Counted from the stretch's first letter, positions 17,437 to 26,018 are shown. The stretch: 64,000 nucleotides of DNA from an uncultured Eubacteriales bacterium (GCA_905205065.1 CAJLCI010000006.1:29025-93024), one strand, 5' to 3'. Numbers and translations are program-made. Notes: a model not told the origin generated them from the letters alone.

Positions 17437-18358
17437 GTCTGAACTCAGAGGAAAAACGGCGGAGGGTTTCGGGTGCAGACTATGTCCAAGACAGTGCGGG
17501 ACAGACAGGAGCAGCGCAAGAGGATTTTGCGGAGAAACAAATAAAGTTAAAGTTTCACGGGCCGCCCTGCATTTCGGAGAAGAGCCCTGCATCTCCGGTA
17601 CAAACGGTTCTGGAGCAATCTTTTTCTCCGGATGTCCGATGCACTGCGTGTTTTGTCAAAACTACACTATTTCGGGAGGAAGCTGTAAACTCGCAGATTA
17701 CGCGAAAGCAAGCGAGGTTTCTCCGGAAAAGCTGAGAGAAATATATTTTGATCTTATAAAACAAGGCGCTCATAATATTAATCTTGTAACTCCCACTCAC
17801 TATACAGACAGCATTATAAAATCACTGCAAGGCGGTCTCCCCGTACCGGTAATATGGAATACAAGCGGTTACGAGCGTGTTGAAACGCTAAAACGGCTTG
17901 AAGGTCTTGTGCAGATATATCTGCCTGATTTTAAGTATTCGTCATCACTGCTCGCAGAAGAATACTCGCATGCCCCCGACTATCCGAAAAAAGCGGAATC
18001 AGCAGTTTTAGAGATGATAAGGCAAACCGGAGGATACGAACTGGATAAAAACGGACTGCTAAAAAGCGGTGTGGTAATAAGACATTTGGTACTTCCCGGC
18101 GCAGGAAGAAATACAAGAGGCGTCATTGACCGTGTGGCCATGCTTCCTCACGACTCGATTATATTCAGTCTGATGTCTCAGTACACCCCGATACCGGGTA
18201 TCGAAAAAGCTCACCCGGAGCTGTCAAGACCGGTTACAGCGGCTGAGTATAGTAACGCGGTAGAATATGCGGAATCAGCCGGTATTAAAAATCTCTTTAT
18301 ACAACAGCTTGATTCGGCCGGAAGTGAATACGTTCCGGATTTTTCGGGAATTTATTAA
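17411..18358 (+). CDS. Radical SAM protein, pyruvate-formate-lyase-activase-like (COG1313)
   Basis: 315 residues. The radical SAM cluster CPMHCVFC (C75, C79, C82) is preceded by a second cysteine set, GCRLCPRQCG plus a later GFCG (C22, C25, C29, C40), the combination typical of the COG1313 PflA-related group. SAM-binding beta-strands follow (NLVTPTHY, PVIWNTSGYE, IYLPDFKY). Members are predicted glycyl-radical activases or modifiers of unknown substrate. No glycyl radical enzyme is nearby. The start overlaps the end of the membrane-anchored gene. A bidirectional terminator follows. Confidence 0.9.
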   Translation: MNTKQNLPESELRGKTAEGFGCRLCPRQCGTDRSSARGFCGETNKVKVSRAALHFGEEPCISGTNGSGAIFFSGCPMHCVFCQNYTISGGSCKLADYAKASEVSPEKLREIYFDLIKQGAHNINLVTPTHYTDSIIKSLQGGLPVPVIWNTSGYERVETLKRLEGLVQIYLPDFKYSSSLLAEEYSHAPDYPKKAESAVLEMIRQTGGYELDKNGLLKSGVVIRHLVLPGAGRNTRGVIDRVAMLPHDSIIFSLMSQYTPIPGIEKAHPELSRPVTAAEYSNAVEYAESAGIKNLFIQQLDSAGSEYVPDFSGIY

Positions 18359-18404
18359 GTAACATGTATACAGAAAATATTTACATACAAATTTAAGATA
18401 AAAT

Positions 18405-18450
18405 ATAAAAGCGCAGGTTACACTGTTATTTCCGTAACCTGCGTTTTTCT
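18405..18450. terminator. Bidirectional terminator between convergent genes
   Basis: Stem CGCAGGTTAC (18412-18421) / GTAACCTGCG (18434-18443), flanked by A-rich sequence on the left and T-rich on the right, so it can serve the radical SAM gene on plus and rlmA on minus. Confidence 0.85.
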
Positions 18451-18471
18451 ATTATTCATATGCAGAACCAT

Positions 18472-19287
18472 TTAGATTTTCCTGAACATCAGGATACCAA
18501 ATTCAATTTCTGTATCAAGGCTATCAAAAGAGTAAAGTCTTTCCCGCCCCTTTTTGTCTGTCCTGTAAAAGTATGGGGTCATTTTGAAAAGAGATATAAT
18601 CTCATCATGTAAAAGATGTATTTCAGAACGGATCTGACGTTCGGACAAAATCTCAAAGCCCTCGGGAATTTCACGCTCTTCCTCATTCTCATACGGATTC
18701 TCATAAAGAATTTTCTTCATTCCAAATAAATGCTTTGCCAGGGGTATAACGCGAATTAAAATACCGTTATTTTTTAAAATACGCCTAAATTCCCGCGTTG
18801 CCATCGGAGCAAAAACAGACACGACAATGTCCACACTTTCATCCGCAAGAGGAATATCATAAACACTTGCTGCCGCAAGTAGAAGCCCCGCATTTCTTTT
18901 CCCGCCGGCCTTTAGAGCGTCCTTCGAAAGATCTATGCCAAGTACGGCAGCTTCGGGACATGATTTGGAAATCTCCGAAGTATAATAGCATTCTCCGCAT
19001 CCGGCATCAAGAATTACCGTCCGCATTTCCGAAACAGATTTTACCGAGTCACAAAGCGCGTCGCACAGGATCTTATAATGACCGGAATTCAGAAATGTCC
19101 GGCGCGCCGTAATCATTTCTTTATCGTCTCCATGGAGACTTTTGTTTGAAAGAATTAAATTTACATACCCGCTTTTCGCGATATCAAAACAATGCCTATT
19201 TTCACACAAACAGCTGTTTCCGTTTGCCCTTAAGCTTTTCCGGCAAACAGGACACAGCCAGTAGTTTTCCTTTAATATAATACTCAC
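18472..19287 (-). CDS. rlmA: 23S rRNA (guanine-N1)-methyltransferase RlmA
   Basis: 271 residues. The N-terminal zinc-binding segment WLCPVCRKSL then CLCENRHCFD and the invariant AKSGYVNLI identify RlmA/RlmA(II)-type enzymes. A class I SAM-dependent methyltransferase core follows with VILDAGCGECYYTS (motif I) and LGIDLSKDAL. The enzyme methylates G745 or G748 of 23S rRNA near the exit tunnel, and in some bacteria this affects macrolide and tylosin susceptibility. The start ATG lies after the convergent-gene terminator arrangement; the gene is transcribed away from the ANTAR regulator and appears monocistronic. Confidence 0.88.
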   Translation of the reverse strand: MSIILKENYWLCPVCRKSLRANGNSCLCENRHCFDIAKSGYVNLILSNKSLHGDDKEMITARRTFLNSGHYKILCDALCDSVKSVSEMRTVILDAGCGECYYTSEISKSCPEAAVLGIDLSKDALKAGGKRNAGLLLAAASVYDIPLADESVDIVVSVFAPMATREFRRILKNNGILIRVIPLAKHLFGMKKILYENPYENEEEREIPEGFEILSERQIRSEIHLLHDEIISLFKMTPYFYRTDKKGRERLYSFDSLDTEIEFGILMFRKI

Positions 19288-19367
19288 CCTGTCTCACTGC
19301 ATAATTGTAAATCACAAATGAAAATATCAGGACCCGGTATTACGAACCGTCTCGCAAACATCTTCAT

Positions 19368-19961
19368 TCAGTTATAGGTTCTTATAATCGTTTCAGCAAT
19401 TTCAGTTCTTGTCACACACCTGTCCATCGCCTGCTTTTCTATGTACCGATGGGCGTCGGACTCAGTCATTTTCAGCTGCTCTATAAGAATCCACTTTGCT
19501 CTGTTTATAAGTCTTATCTCCTTCATCTTGTCTTCCAGTGAAACAGCTTTCTTTTCAAGTCCGGAAAGTCTGTTGCGCATCGCCTTCATCCAGTCAAAGG
19601 CCTGAGATACCGCCTGCGGAGAAGTCGGCTTTGAAAGAACAAAAACACCGTATTTATTTACTTTATCGGTAATCTCCGAATAAAGCTCGCTTTTTACAAA
19701 TAAAAGCACCGCTCCGCCGCCGTCCCTGCAAGCATCGGCCGCAAGGCTGATACCAAAATCATCCGGAAGCGGAGAATTAATCACTACAAGGTCATACGTT
19801 CTTTCAAGAATAATCCTTCTTGCGGCGCCTTCATTATTAACGGTATCTATTGGATAATAATCAGAAACAGGAAGGAGCGGTTTAATTGAACTATTAAATT
19901 TTTCAGAAGAAGATACAATAAGAACACTGTATGTATAACTGTCAAAAACCGTACTTCTCAC
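19368..19961 (-). CDS. ANTAR-domain response regulator
   Basis: 197 residues: a divergent receiver (about 11-120; VLIVSSSEKF, a retained YDLVVINSPLP strand in which the usual phosphoacceptor Asp is replaced, and LSKPTSPQA), a coiled-coil linker (RNRLSGLEKKAVSLEDKM), and a C-terminal ANTAR three-helix domain (INRAKWILIEQLKMTESDAH and IEKQAMD). ANTAR proteins bind twin-hairpin RNA and prevent transcription termination, often at nitrogen genes. It lies directly downstream of glutamine synthetase, a recurring clostridial pairing. The start is GTG at 19961 with a G-run immediately before it, so the exact start is uncertain. Lacking the receiver Asp, it may be controlled by means other than phosphorylation. 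Confidence 0.85.
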   Translation of the reverse strand: MRSTVFDSYTYSVLIVSSSEKFNSSIKPLLPVSDYYPIDTVNNEGAARRIILERTYDLVVINSPLPDDFGISLAADACRDGGGAVLLFVKSELYSEITDKVNKYGVFVLSKPTSPQAVSQAFDWMKAMRNRLSGLEKKAVSLEDKMKEIRLINRAKWILIEQLKMTESDAHRYIEKQAMDRCVTRTEIAETIIRTYN

Positions 19962-20065
19962 CCCCCGAAAGTTATTTAAAAAAAGGTACAGGCCCCTCGA
20001 ATGATATATGATACTATGTTTTATAATAATTTACGATATCCCGCGAAGGTGCATTCTGCCTTTTA

Positions 20066-20112
20066 AAAACGAGGTAAAAGGTGCCTGCAGATATGAAAAA
20101 ACCTCTTTTTCT
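20066..20112 (-). terminator. Weak terminator-like hairpin after glnA
   Basis: GAGGT (20071-20075) and ACCTC (20101-20105) pair around a 25-nt loop, with T-rich sequence on both outer sides. It sits between glnA and the ANTAR gene, the place where ANTAR-responsive attenuation would act, but I could not establish the two-hexaloop ANTAR motif by eye. Confidence 0.35.
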
Positions 20113-20135
20113 TATATCAAATTTAATTACTTATA

Positions 20136-21347
20136 TTAATTTAATCCGCAGTATGATTTAATAAGCGTATCAGGTAAATAATTTGAGATAAATTCACTTT
20201 TTAAAGCCGCATCACGGGACTCCGAAAGCGTACGGGGAAGCGTATTATACATTTTAAGTTGTTCTTCCGAAGCATTATACAGATTTATGTCGGCGGGAGG
20301 AGGAAGCATTTTGCGCTCTTTTACTCCCATAAGACCGGCGTATATTAACAGGGTATACGCAATATAAGGGTTAGCACCCGGATCCGGAGAACGAAGTTCA
20401 GCGCGAACATACTCTCCGAAAGCAGCTGGAATCCTTATAAGCTGTGATCGGTTTTCACTTGACCATGTCACATAAAATGGAGCCTTCTGGCTGCCGAAGC
20501 GTTTAAAAGACTGCTCTGACGGATTAAGAAACACTGTCATTTCTGAGATTTTGTCAAGAATTCCCGAAATGACATACGGAAGAAGATTCTCATCTCCCCC
20601 CTTTACTGAAATATTTATATGCATTCCGCTGCCGGGTTTTCCTTCAAGAGGTTTAGGAGAAAAATCCGCATAAAGCCCATTTCTTGCGGCGACAGTTTTT
20701 ACAACAGATTTAAAGGTAACGGCATCGTCCGCGGCAGTCAGCGGAAACGAATATCTGAAATCTATTTCGTTCTGTCCGGGTCCCTCCTCATGATGTGAGC
20801 TTTCAGGAATGATTCCCATCTGTTCAAGAGTCAAACATATTTCACGCCGCACATTTTCGCCTTTATCCTCCGGAGCAATATCCATATATCCGGCTTCATC
20901 ATACGGTTCATTCAGAACCCTGCCGTCGTCATCCGTTTTAAAAAGATAAAACTCCATTTCATTTCCGAACGCAAATGAAAGTCCCTCTTTTTTTGCACTG
21001 TCTACCGCTTTGCGGAGTATACTTCTCACGTCGCATTCAAACGGCGTACCATCCGGGTAAAGCACATCGCAGAACATACGGACAACGCGCCCGTGATCAG
21101 GTCTCCATGGAAGCAGAGACAGAGTTGAAGGATCCGGCCGAAGCATCAAATCTGAGTGAACATCTCCTCCAAATCCGTCAACCGCAGACGCGTCAAACGC
21201 AATACCGTAATTAAAAGCGCGTTCGAGCTCGCCGGGCATTATGGAAATATTCTTCTGTTTTCCGTATATGTCACAAAAGGCAAGCCTTATGAATTTGACG
21301 TCTTCTTCAGTTATAAACTGCATTACTTCATTTCTTGAGTATTTCAT
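20136..21347 (-). CDS. glnA: Glutamine synthetase, type I, short form
   Basis: 403 residues. Family motifs are clear: FIRLAFCDIYGKQKNISI near the N-terminus, the metal/ammonia region FGNEMEFYLF, the NEIDFRY and GSGMHINISV blocks, and the R-rich ENRSQLIRIPAAFG segment. ATP + glutamate + ammonia give glutamine. At 403 residues it is shorter than the usual ~440 of the alpha form and lacks the adenylylation-loop tyrosine region of the beta form. I chose the ATG at 21347, after GAAAGGCG, over the upstream start at 21404. The ANTAR regulator follows in the same direction. A good promoter lies at 21419-21447. Confidence 0.9.
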   Translation of the reverse strand: MKYSRNEVMQFITEEDVKFIRLAFCDIYGKQKNISIMPGELERAFNYGIAFDASAVDGFGGDVHSDLMLRPDPSTLSLLPWRPDHGRVVRMFCDVLYPDGTPFECDVRSILRKAVDSAKKEGLSFAFGNEMEFYLFKTDDDGRVLNEPYDEAGYMDIAPEDKGENVRREICLTLEQMGIIPESSHHEEGPGQNEIDFRYSFPLTAADDAVTFKSVVKTVAARNGLYADFSPKPLEGKPGSGMHINISVKGGDENLLPYVISGILDKISEMTVFLNPSEQSFKRFGSQKAPFYVTWSSENRSQLIRIPAAFGEYVRAELRSPDPGANPYIAYTLLIYAGLMGVKERKMLPPPADINLYNASEEQLKMYNTLPRTLSESRDAALKSEFISNYLPDTLIKSYCGLN

Positions 21348-21418
21348 ATAAAATAAACGCCTTTCAATAAAAAGACTTATTATGTAAATATTAAAATAAA
21401 CCATATATTATATCTATT

Positions 21419-21447
21419 AATATAACACATCTATAATCTATTTGCAA
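21419..21447 (-). promoter_or_regulatory. Promoter of glnA
   Basis: On the minus strand TTGCAA (21442-21447) and TATATT (21419-21424) are spaced by exactly 17 bp. Transcription would start about 65 bp before the glnA ATG. No long structured leader is visible. Confidence 0.6.
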
Positions 21448-21572
21448 CAAAAAATTTGTAAATTACTCTCTATCGCAGAAAATAATTATAATCCCATTTA
21501 AAAGTTTAATTGCGGCAAAATCATAACATATATTTGGAAAATTAAGTGGAAAATTAAGATATAACTTTTGTA

Positions 21573-21601
21573 TTGACATTTATAAAGTTTTATGTTATAA
21601 T
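21573..21601 (+). promoter_or_regulatory. Consensus promoter of tRNA-Arg
   Basis: TTGACA (21573-21578) and TATAAT (21596-21601) with a 17-bp spacer, both perfect consensus. The tRNA begins about 41 bp further on. Confidence 0.92.
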
Positions 21602-21642
21602 ATATATCATAGTTTTAGAATATATATTTGCATATATCAGCT

Positions 21643-21719
<77 letters not shown>

Positions 21720-21748
21720 TCTTTGTTCTATGATATGAAACCCACCTG

Positions 21749-21776
21749 AAAAGCCCTTGATTTTCAAGGGCTTTTT
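21749..21776 (+). terminator. Terminator of tRNA-Arg
   Basis: Perfect 12-bp stem AAAAGCCCTTGA (21749-21760) / TCAAGGGCTTTT (21764-21775) with a 3-nt loop and T tail. Confidence 0.92.
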
Positions 21777-21919
21777 GTGGTTTTAGAGCACATTTTTAAA
21801 TTTACACTCGACGACAAACTTTTTGACGATTTTCCGATTGACAAATATTTAAACCGGAGAAGGCGAAAAAACTCATACACTCCGCCTTGGTGTCAGCGCT
21901 GAAATTTTTCAATATGAAT

Positions 21920-21977
21920 CCGAATGTGCTGATTTCACAAAATATATTTTTGGTAAATCAGCATGGTAAACATTCGG
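21920..21977. other. Nested inverted repeat in the gene-free stretch after tRNA-Arg
   Basis: CCGAATGT (21920-21927) / ACATTCGG (21970-21977) encloses GCTGATTT (21928-21935) / AAATCAGC (21955-21962). Both 8-bp stems are perfect, with a 7-nt bulge on the right and a 19-nt AU-rich loop. No gene is seen between 21780 and 22260, so this may be a structured RNA, a recombination site or a mobile-element remnant. Confidence 0.6.
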
Positions 21978-22118
21978 TACTTTTGGTCAATAATTATATA
22001 CGAATATTCTTTTTGCAAGTAAATAATCAGAGCGATGATTTAATACAATAATATTCTAAAAATTGAATTCATTGTGTGCTGTTAAGCTGTTAAAATGTAG
22101 CAGCATTATTATGCATGC

Positions 22119-22155
22119 ACCGGTGGAAAGAATATGTATTTTTCTTTCCACCGGT
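22119..22155. terminator. Strong hairpin, terminator-like
   Basis: Perfect 13-bp stem ACCGGTGGAAAGA (22119-22131) / TCTTTCCACCGGT (22143-22155), followed by pyrimidine-rich TTCT. No recognised gene ends here; together with the inverted repeat at 21920-21977 it suggests a short transcript in the 21.8-22.16 kb interval. Confidence 0.55.
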
Positions 22156-22259
22156 TTCTATATGAATAAAAAAAGTCACATTTTTGTGATATAATGTATT
22201 AAATCAGAAATTTGCAACCCTCGGTTGACATATTGCAATGTATTGTTTGGTGGTATGTA

Positions 22260-22285
22260 ACCGTCACATGAACTATAATGACGGT
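22260..22285 (+). promoter_or_regulatory. Operator-like inverted repeat over the XRE-gene -10 region
   Basis: ACCGTCA (22260-22266) / TGACGGT (22279-22285) with a 12-bp spacer that contains most of a TATAAT hexamer (22274-22279). The XRE regulator starts 25 bp downstream, so autoregulation is likely. Confidence 0.5.
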
Positions 22286-22310
22286 ACAAAATCACCTTGG
22301 AGGTAATAAT

Positions 22311-23288
22311 ATGATTTTGGCAAATAAAATTATTCGCCTAAGAAAGAAAAACGGCTGGTCTCAGGAAGAGCTTGCAGAAAAGATGAATGTTTCCCGTCAA
22401 GCTGTTTCCAAATGGGAAGCGGCACAGACCACGCCCGATTTGGAAAAGATACTTCAACTCGGCAATCTGTTTGGTGTAACAACCGATTACTTATTGAAAG
22501 ACGAACTTGAAGACGAGGAATTTACAAATGACTCAGATGATACGCCGATGCGTAAAATCAATTTGGAACAGGCAAACGAATATTTAGAAGGTAGAAAGGA
22601 CGCTTCGACCAAAATTGCAGGAGCTACGTTCCTATGTATTTTTTCAGTGATCCCAATGTTCCTTCTGATTGCTTTCAGTGAACAAACCAACGCACCGATT
22701 ACATCTAATTTGGCCGTTGGTATTGGCTTGGTTACTTTATTTTTGCTTGTAACAATTGCTGTTACTGTTTTTATTCGTATCGGTTTCAAAAATGCCCCTT
22801 ATGAATTTATGGATAAAGAGCCTTTTGAAACAGAATACGGCGTTATTGGACTTGCAAGAGAAAAACAGAAAAGCTATCGTCCTACCTATGTTAAGTATAA
22901 CGTCATTGGAGCTTGCGCCTGCATTTTATCTCCGCTTCCGCTTATTTGTGCGGCACTTGCTGAAAATGAGCTTTGGGTTATGCTTATGCTTTGCGTGACG
23001 TTGTTCATTGTGGCAATTGGTGTGACATTCTTCATCGTTGCAGGTGTCAGATGGGCAAGTATGCAAAAGCTTCTGAGGGAGGGTGAGTTCTCCGACAGAG
23101 GAAAAAGAAAGAATAAGATCACCGAAGCAATAGGAAGGGCATATTGGTTAATCGCGACCGCAGTTTATCTCGGCTGGAGTTTTTTTACAAATGACTGGCA
23201 TATTACTTGGATAGTATGGCCAATAGCTGGCGTTCTGTTTGCGGTATTAGAACTTGTATGTGATCTTGTAATTGATAAAAATGAATGA
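22311..23288 (+). CDS. XRE-family regulator with membrane C-terminal domain
   Basis: 325 residues. N-terminal Cro/CI helix-turn-helix (KIIRLRKKNGWSQEELAEKM then VSRQAVSKWEAAQTTPDL), then an acidic linker, then about six hydrophobic segments in two groups (~112-165 and ~205-320). This HTH-plus-membrane form is frequent in Clostridia and Bacilli and is thought to link membrane state to transcription; ligand and targets are unknown. The start is the ATG at 22311, behind TTGGAGG, not the earlier in-frame start at 22278. A nested-stem terminator follows. Confidence 0.88.
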   Translation: MILANKIIRLRKKNGWSQEELAEKMNVSRQAVSKWEAAQTTPDLEKILQLGNLFGVTTDYLLKDELEDEEFTNDSDDTPMRKINLEQANEYLEGRKDASTKIAGATFLCIFSVIPMFLLIAFSEQTNAPITSNLAVGIGLVTLFLLVTIAVTVFIRIGFKNAPYEFMDKEPFETEYGVIGLAREKQKSYRPTYVKYNVIGACACILSPLPLICAALAENELWVMLMLCVTLFIVAIGVTFFIVAGVRWASMQKLLREGEFSDRGKRKNKITEAIGRAYWLIATAVYLGWSFFTNDWHITWIVWPIAGVLFAVLELVCDLVIDKNE

Positions 23289-23295
23289 TTTTTCG

Positions 23296-23329
23296 GCGAC
23301 ATTGAGATTTGCTTCTCCTTGTCGCTTTT
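23296..23329 (+). terminator. Terminator of the XRE regulator gene
   Basis: GCGACA (23296-23301) pairs with TGTCGC (23320-23325), with an inner GAGA/TCTC pairing, followed by TTTT. It begins eight bases after the stop codon. Confidence 0.7.
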
Positions 23330-23566
23330 CACAGTTTTCAAGTAATACAGATATTCTCTTGCGATAAGTTTTTCAGCATACGATACCTTTTTAAATTTTC
23401 GGATAAAAACAACATTGCTACTCTCCTTTATATTTATCTACTCTACATTATAATAAATCAGCAAATATAATTCAATGACGCAATAGTTGTTTCTGATTCA
23501 ACTGCTACATACTCAGTTATTTTATATCTTATAATCCATTATAGCCAAAAGCGTGATATTTGCGTT

Positions 23567-23770
23567 TGTAAGTCGTTCGACTGCAGGAATGCTCGATTAT
23601 AAAGGCATTCAGTCTGTAAAGGCATAAGCGTAAAGACGTTCGGATTTAAAAGCGTTTGGGTGTATAGGTACTCGTATGTAAAAACGTTCGGGTATAAAGA
23701 CATCTGTTCGGGTGTAAATGCGTTCGAATATAAAGGTGTTCTGGCGTAAAGACGTTTGACTATATAGGCA
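23567..23770. repeat. Degenerate ~16-bp repeat array (family copy B)
   Basis: About twelve imperfect units around TGTAAAGACGTTCGGC, in which the TAAA and GTTCG cores are best kept, with a few 15-17 and one 20-bp unit. Non-coding, between the XRE and groEL terminators. The same unit recurs near 39.95 and 57.98 kb. Confidence 0.75.
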
Positions 23771-23780
23771 GAGGTTTTCC

Positions 23781-23860
23781 ACTCACTTTTTCATGGGTAG
23801 TACAATCGAGGTACAATTACCGGAACGCCTTATTACATCGCTTTCCCCCTATTTGAATAA
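23781..23860. repeat. Conserved 3' block of the repeat family (copy B)
   Basis: Starts ACTCACTTTTTC and contains GTAGTACAATC, a second GTACAATT, then CCGGAACGCCTTATTACA and CTTTCCCCCTATTTGAATA. It aligns with blocks at 40071-40140, 58066-58136 and 61146-61195. This copy has about ten extra bases, which look like a small duplication of GTACAAT. Confidence 0.75.
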
Positions 23861-23888
23861 TTCTATGGCAAATTTGAATTTCCAAGTC

Positions 23889-23935
23889 AAAAGAAGATGT
23901 TCACCACATCAAAAGTGGAGAACATCTTCTTTTTT
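23889..23935. terminator. Terminator of groEL (bidirectional)
   Basis: AAGAAGATGTTC pairs with GAACATCTTCTT, with an inner CCAC/GTGG stem. T-rich on both sides, and 28 bp beyond the groEL stop. Confidence 0.9.
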
Positions 23936-23962
23936 AACAATAATTCTATACGAAAAGAGATA

Positions 23963-25600
23963 TTAATACATACCGCCCATACCGCCATCCATGCCGGGTG
24001 CTGCGGGAGCAGCTGCGGCAGGTTCCTTCTTATCTGCAACAAGTGCCTCGGTAGTAAGGACAATTGAAGCAATAGAAGCAGCATTCTGGAGAGCAGAACG
24101 TGAAACCTTAGTAGGATCTACAATTCCCGCATCAACCATATCGAGATATTTTTCATTAGCCGCATCAAAGCCATATCCTGCCTTGCCACTGTTTATAACC
24201 TTATCGACTACAACGGAAGCCTCATGACCTGCGTTATTAACAATCTGGCGAAGCGGTTCTTCAAGAGCACGGACAACAAGCTTTGCACCTGTCTTTTCAT
24301 CACCGTCAAGTGAATTAGCGACATCTGCAACCGCGGGGATAATATTAACAAACGCTGTTCCGCCTCCTGCGACAATACCTTCCTCAACTGCGGCCCTTGT
24401 TGCATTCAAAGCGTCTTCTATGCGAAGCTTCTTCTCTTTCATCTCTGTCTCGGTAGCAGCACCAACTTTGATAACAGCAACACCGCCTGCCAGCTTAGCA
24501 AGACGCTCCTGAAGCTTTTCACGGTCGAAATCGGATGTAGTTGTATCAATTTCAGAACGAATCTGTGATACGCGTCCCTTGATTTCGTCCGAATTACCGG
24601 CGCCTCCGACAATAATTGTATTTTCTTTATTAACCTTAACCTGTCTTGCACGTCCGAGCTGAGACATCTGAGTATCCTTAAGCTCAAGACCAAGCTCATC
24701 GGAAATGACTTCACCGCCTGTCAGAATTGCGATATCGCGAAGCATTTCTTTGCGACGGTCTCCAAATCCGGGCGCCTTAACAGCTACGCATGTAAATGTT
24801 CCGCGAAGCTTATTGAGTACGAGTGTTGTAAGAGCCTCTCCTTCGACATCCTCAGCAATAATAAGAAGCTTCTTGCCTGCCTGAACAATCTGTTCAAGAA
24901 GAGGAAGGATTTCCTGAATATTGGAGATTTTCTTATCTGTAATAAGAATAAGGGCGTCGTCGATAACTGCCTCCATCTTATCTGTATCTGTTGCCATGTA
25001 GGGTGAAAGATAACCGCGGTCAAACTGCATTCCCTCTACAACCTCGCAGTAAGTATCAGCCGATTTTGATTCCTCTACAGTAATAACACCGTCAGCTGAA
25101 ACCTTTTCCATGGCGTCTGCGATAAGGCGTCCGATTACCGGATCATCAGCGGAAATTGTTCCGACTCTCTCTATATCTTCAGAACCGTTGACCTTCTTGC
25201 TCATTTTCTTAAGCTCTTCGACCGCCTTGTCAACCGCCTTGGAAATACCCTTACGAAGTACCATCGGGTTAGCGCCGGCTGTAACATTTTTCATTCCCTC
25301 ACGAATAAGAACCTGAGCAAGAACAGTAGCTGTAGTTGTTCCGTCTCCTGCCGCATCATTTGTCTTTGTGGCAACCTCTTTGATAAGCTGAGCTCCCATA
25401 TTCTCCATTGCATCATCAAGCTCAATTTCTTTAGCAATTGTTACTCCGTCATTGATAATAAGAGGAGCTCCGTACTTTTTCTCGAGAACTACGTTTCTTC
25501 CCTTAGGTCCGAGAGTTATCTTTACTGTATCTGCAAGCTTGTCAATACCGCGAAGCAAAGCATTTCTCGCTTCGATTCCATACATAAGTTCTTTTGACAT
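23963..25600 (-). CDS. groL: Chaperonin GroEL (Hsp60)
   Basis: 545 residues, full length. Begins MSKELMYGIEARNALLRG and contains the invariant ITLGPKGRNVVLEKKYG and NDAAGDGTTTATVLAQ ATP-binding segments. The tail ends in the family GGM repeat (GMDGGMGGMY). It forms the tetradecameric cage that folds client proteins with GroES and ATP. The ATG at 25600 follows ACAGGAGGCATTAATT and is preferred over an upstream in-frame start at 25624. It lies 59 bp after groES in a dicistronic operon controlled by a CIRCE element. Confidence 0.98.
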   Translation of the reverse strand: MSKELMYGIEARNALLRGIDKLADTVKITLGPKGRNVVLEKKYGAPLIINDGVTIAKEIELDDAMENMGAQLIKEVATKTNDAAGDGTTTATVLAQVLIREGMKNVTAGANPMVLRKGISKAVDKAVEELKKMSKKVNGSEDIERVGTISADDPVIGRLIADAMEKVSADGVITVEESKSADTYCEVVEGMQFDRGYLSPYMATDTDKMEAVIDDALILITDKKISNIQEILPLLEQIVQAGKKLLIIAEDVEGEALTTLVLNKLRGTFTCVAVKAPGFGDRRKEMLRDIAILTGGEVISDELGLELKDTQMSQLGRARQVKVNKENTIIVGGAGNSDEIKGRVSQIRSEIDTTTSDFDREKLQERLAKLAGGVAVIKVGAATETEMKEKKLRIEDALNATRAAVEEGIVAGGGTAFVNIIPAVADVANSLDGDEKTGAKLVVRALEEPLRQIVNNAGHEASVVVDKVINSGKAGYGFDAANEKYLDMVDAGIVDPTKVSRSALQNAASIASIVLTTEALVADKKEPAAAAPAAPGMDGGMGGMY

Positions 25601-25659
25601 AATTAATGCCTCCTGTTTCTTCATTAAGAAATATATCTGCTAATATAAATTACCAAGTA

Positions 25660-25944
25660 TTATTCAACGATTGCAAGAATATCACTCTGGCGTACAATCA
25701 TGTACTCAGTGCCGTCGCACTTCACTTCTGTTCCGGAGTATTTGCTGGTAATAACCTTTTGGCCAACCTCAACAGTCATTACTACATCTTTACCGTCAAC
25801 AACGCCTCCGGGACCTACAGCTATAATTTCCGCAACCTGCGGTTTTTCTTTTGCACTTCCTGCAAGGATAATACCACTTTTCGTAGTTTCTTCAGCTTCA
25901 ACCATCTTAATGACAACTCTGTCGGCAAGCGGTTTAAGTTTCAT
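25660..25944 (-). CDS. groS: Co-chaperonin GroES (Hsp10)
   Basis: 94 residues. MKLKPLADRVVIKMVEAE start, the mobile-loop region TTKSGIILAGSAKEKP, and the strand VGQKVITSKYSGTEVK are all standard. It caps the GroEL ring. The start at 25944 follows CAGGAGGGATTGTT; a longer frame to 26022 would run through the CIRCE element and is rejected. First gene of the groES-groEL operon. Confidence 0.98.
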   Translation of the reverse strand: MKLKPLADRVVIKMVEAEETTKSGIILAGSAKEKPQVAEIIAVGPGGVVDGKDVVMTVEVGQKVITSKYSGTEVKCDGTEYMIVRQSDILAIVE

Positions 25945-25991
25945 AACAATCCCTCCTGAATACTTATACTCATTTCTTTTTTTATATACGA

Positions 25992-26018
25992 TTAGCACTC
26001 TTCTATCTTGAGTGCCAA
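25992..26018 (-). promoter_or_regulatory. CIRCE operator (HrcA-binding), one mismatch
   Basis: TTAGCACTC (25992-26000), 9-bp spacer, GAGTGCCAA (26010-26018). The consensus arms are TTAGCACTC-N9-GAGTGCTAA, so one position departs from symmetry. It lies between promoter and groES, the standard site of HrcA heat-shock repression. hrcA itself is not in the window. Confidence 0.95.

Noticed and set aside
23567..23860. CRISPR array or short coding repeat
   Set aside because: No unique spacers of constant length, units too short and degenerate, no conserved frame.
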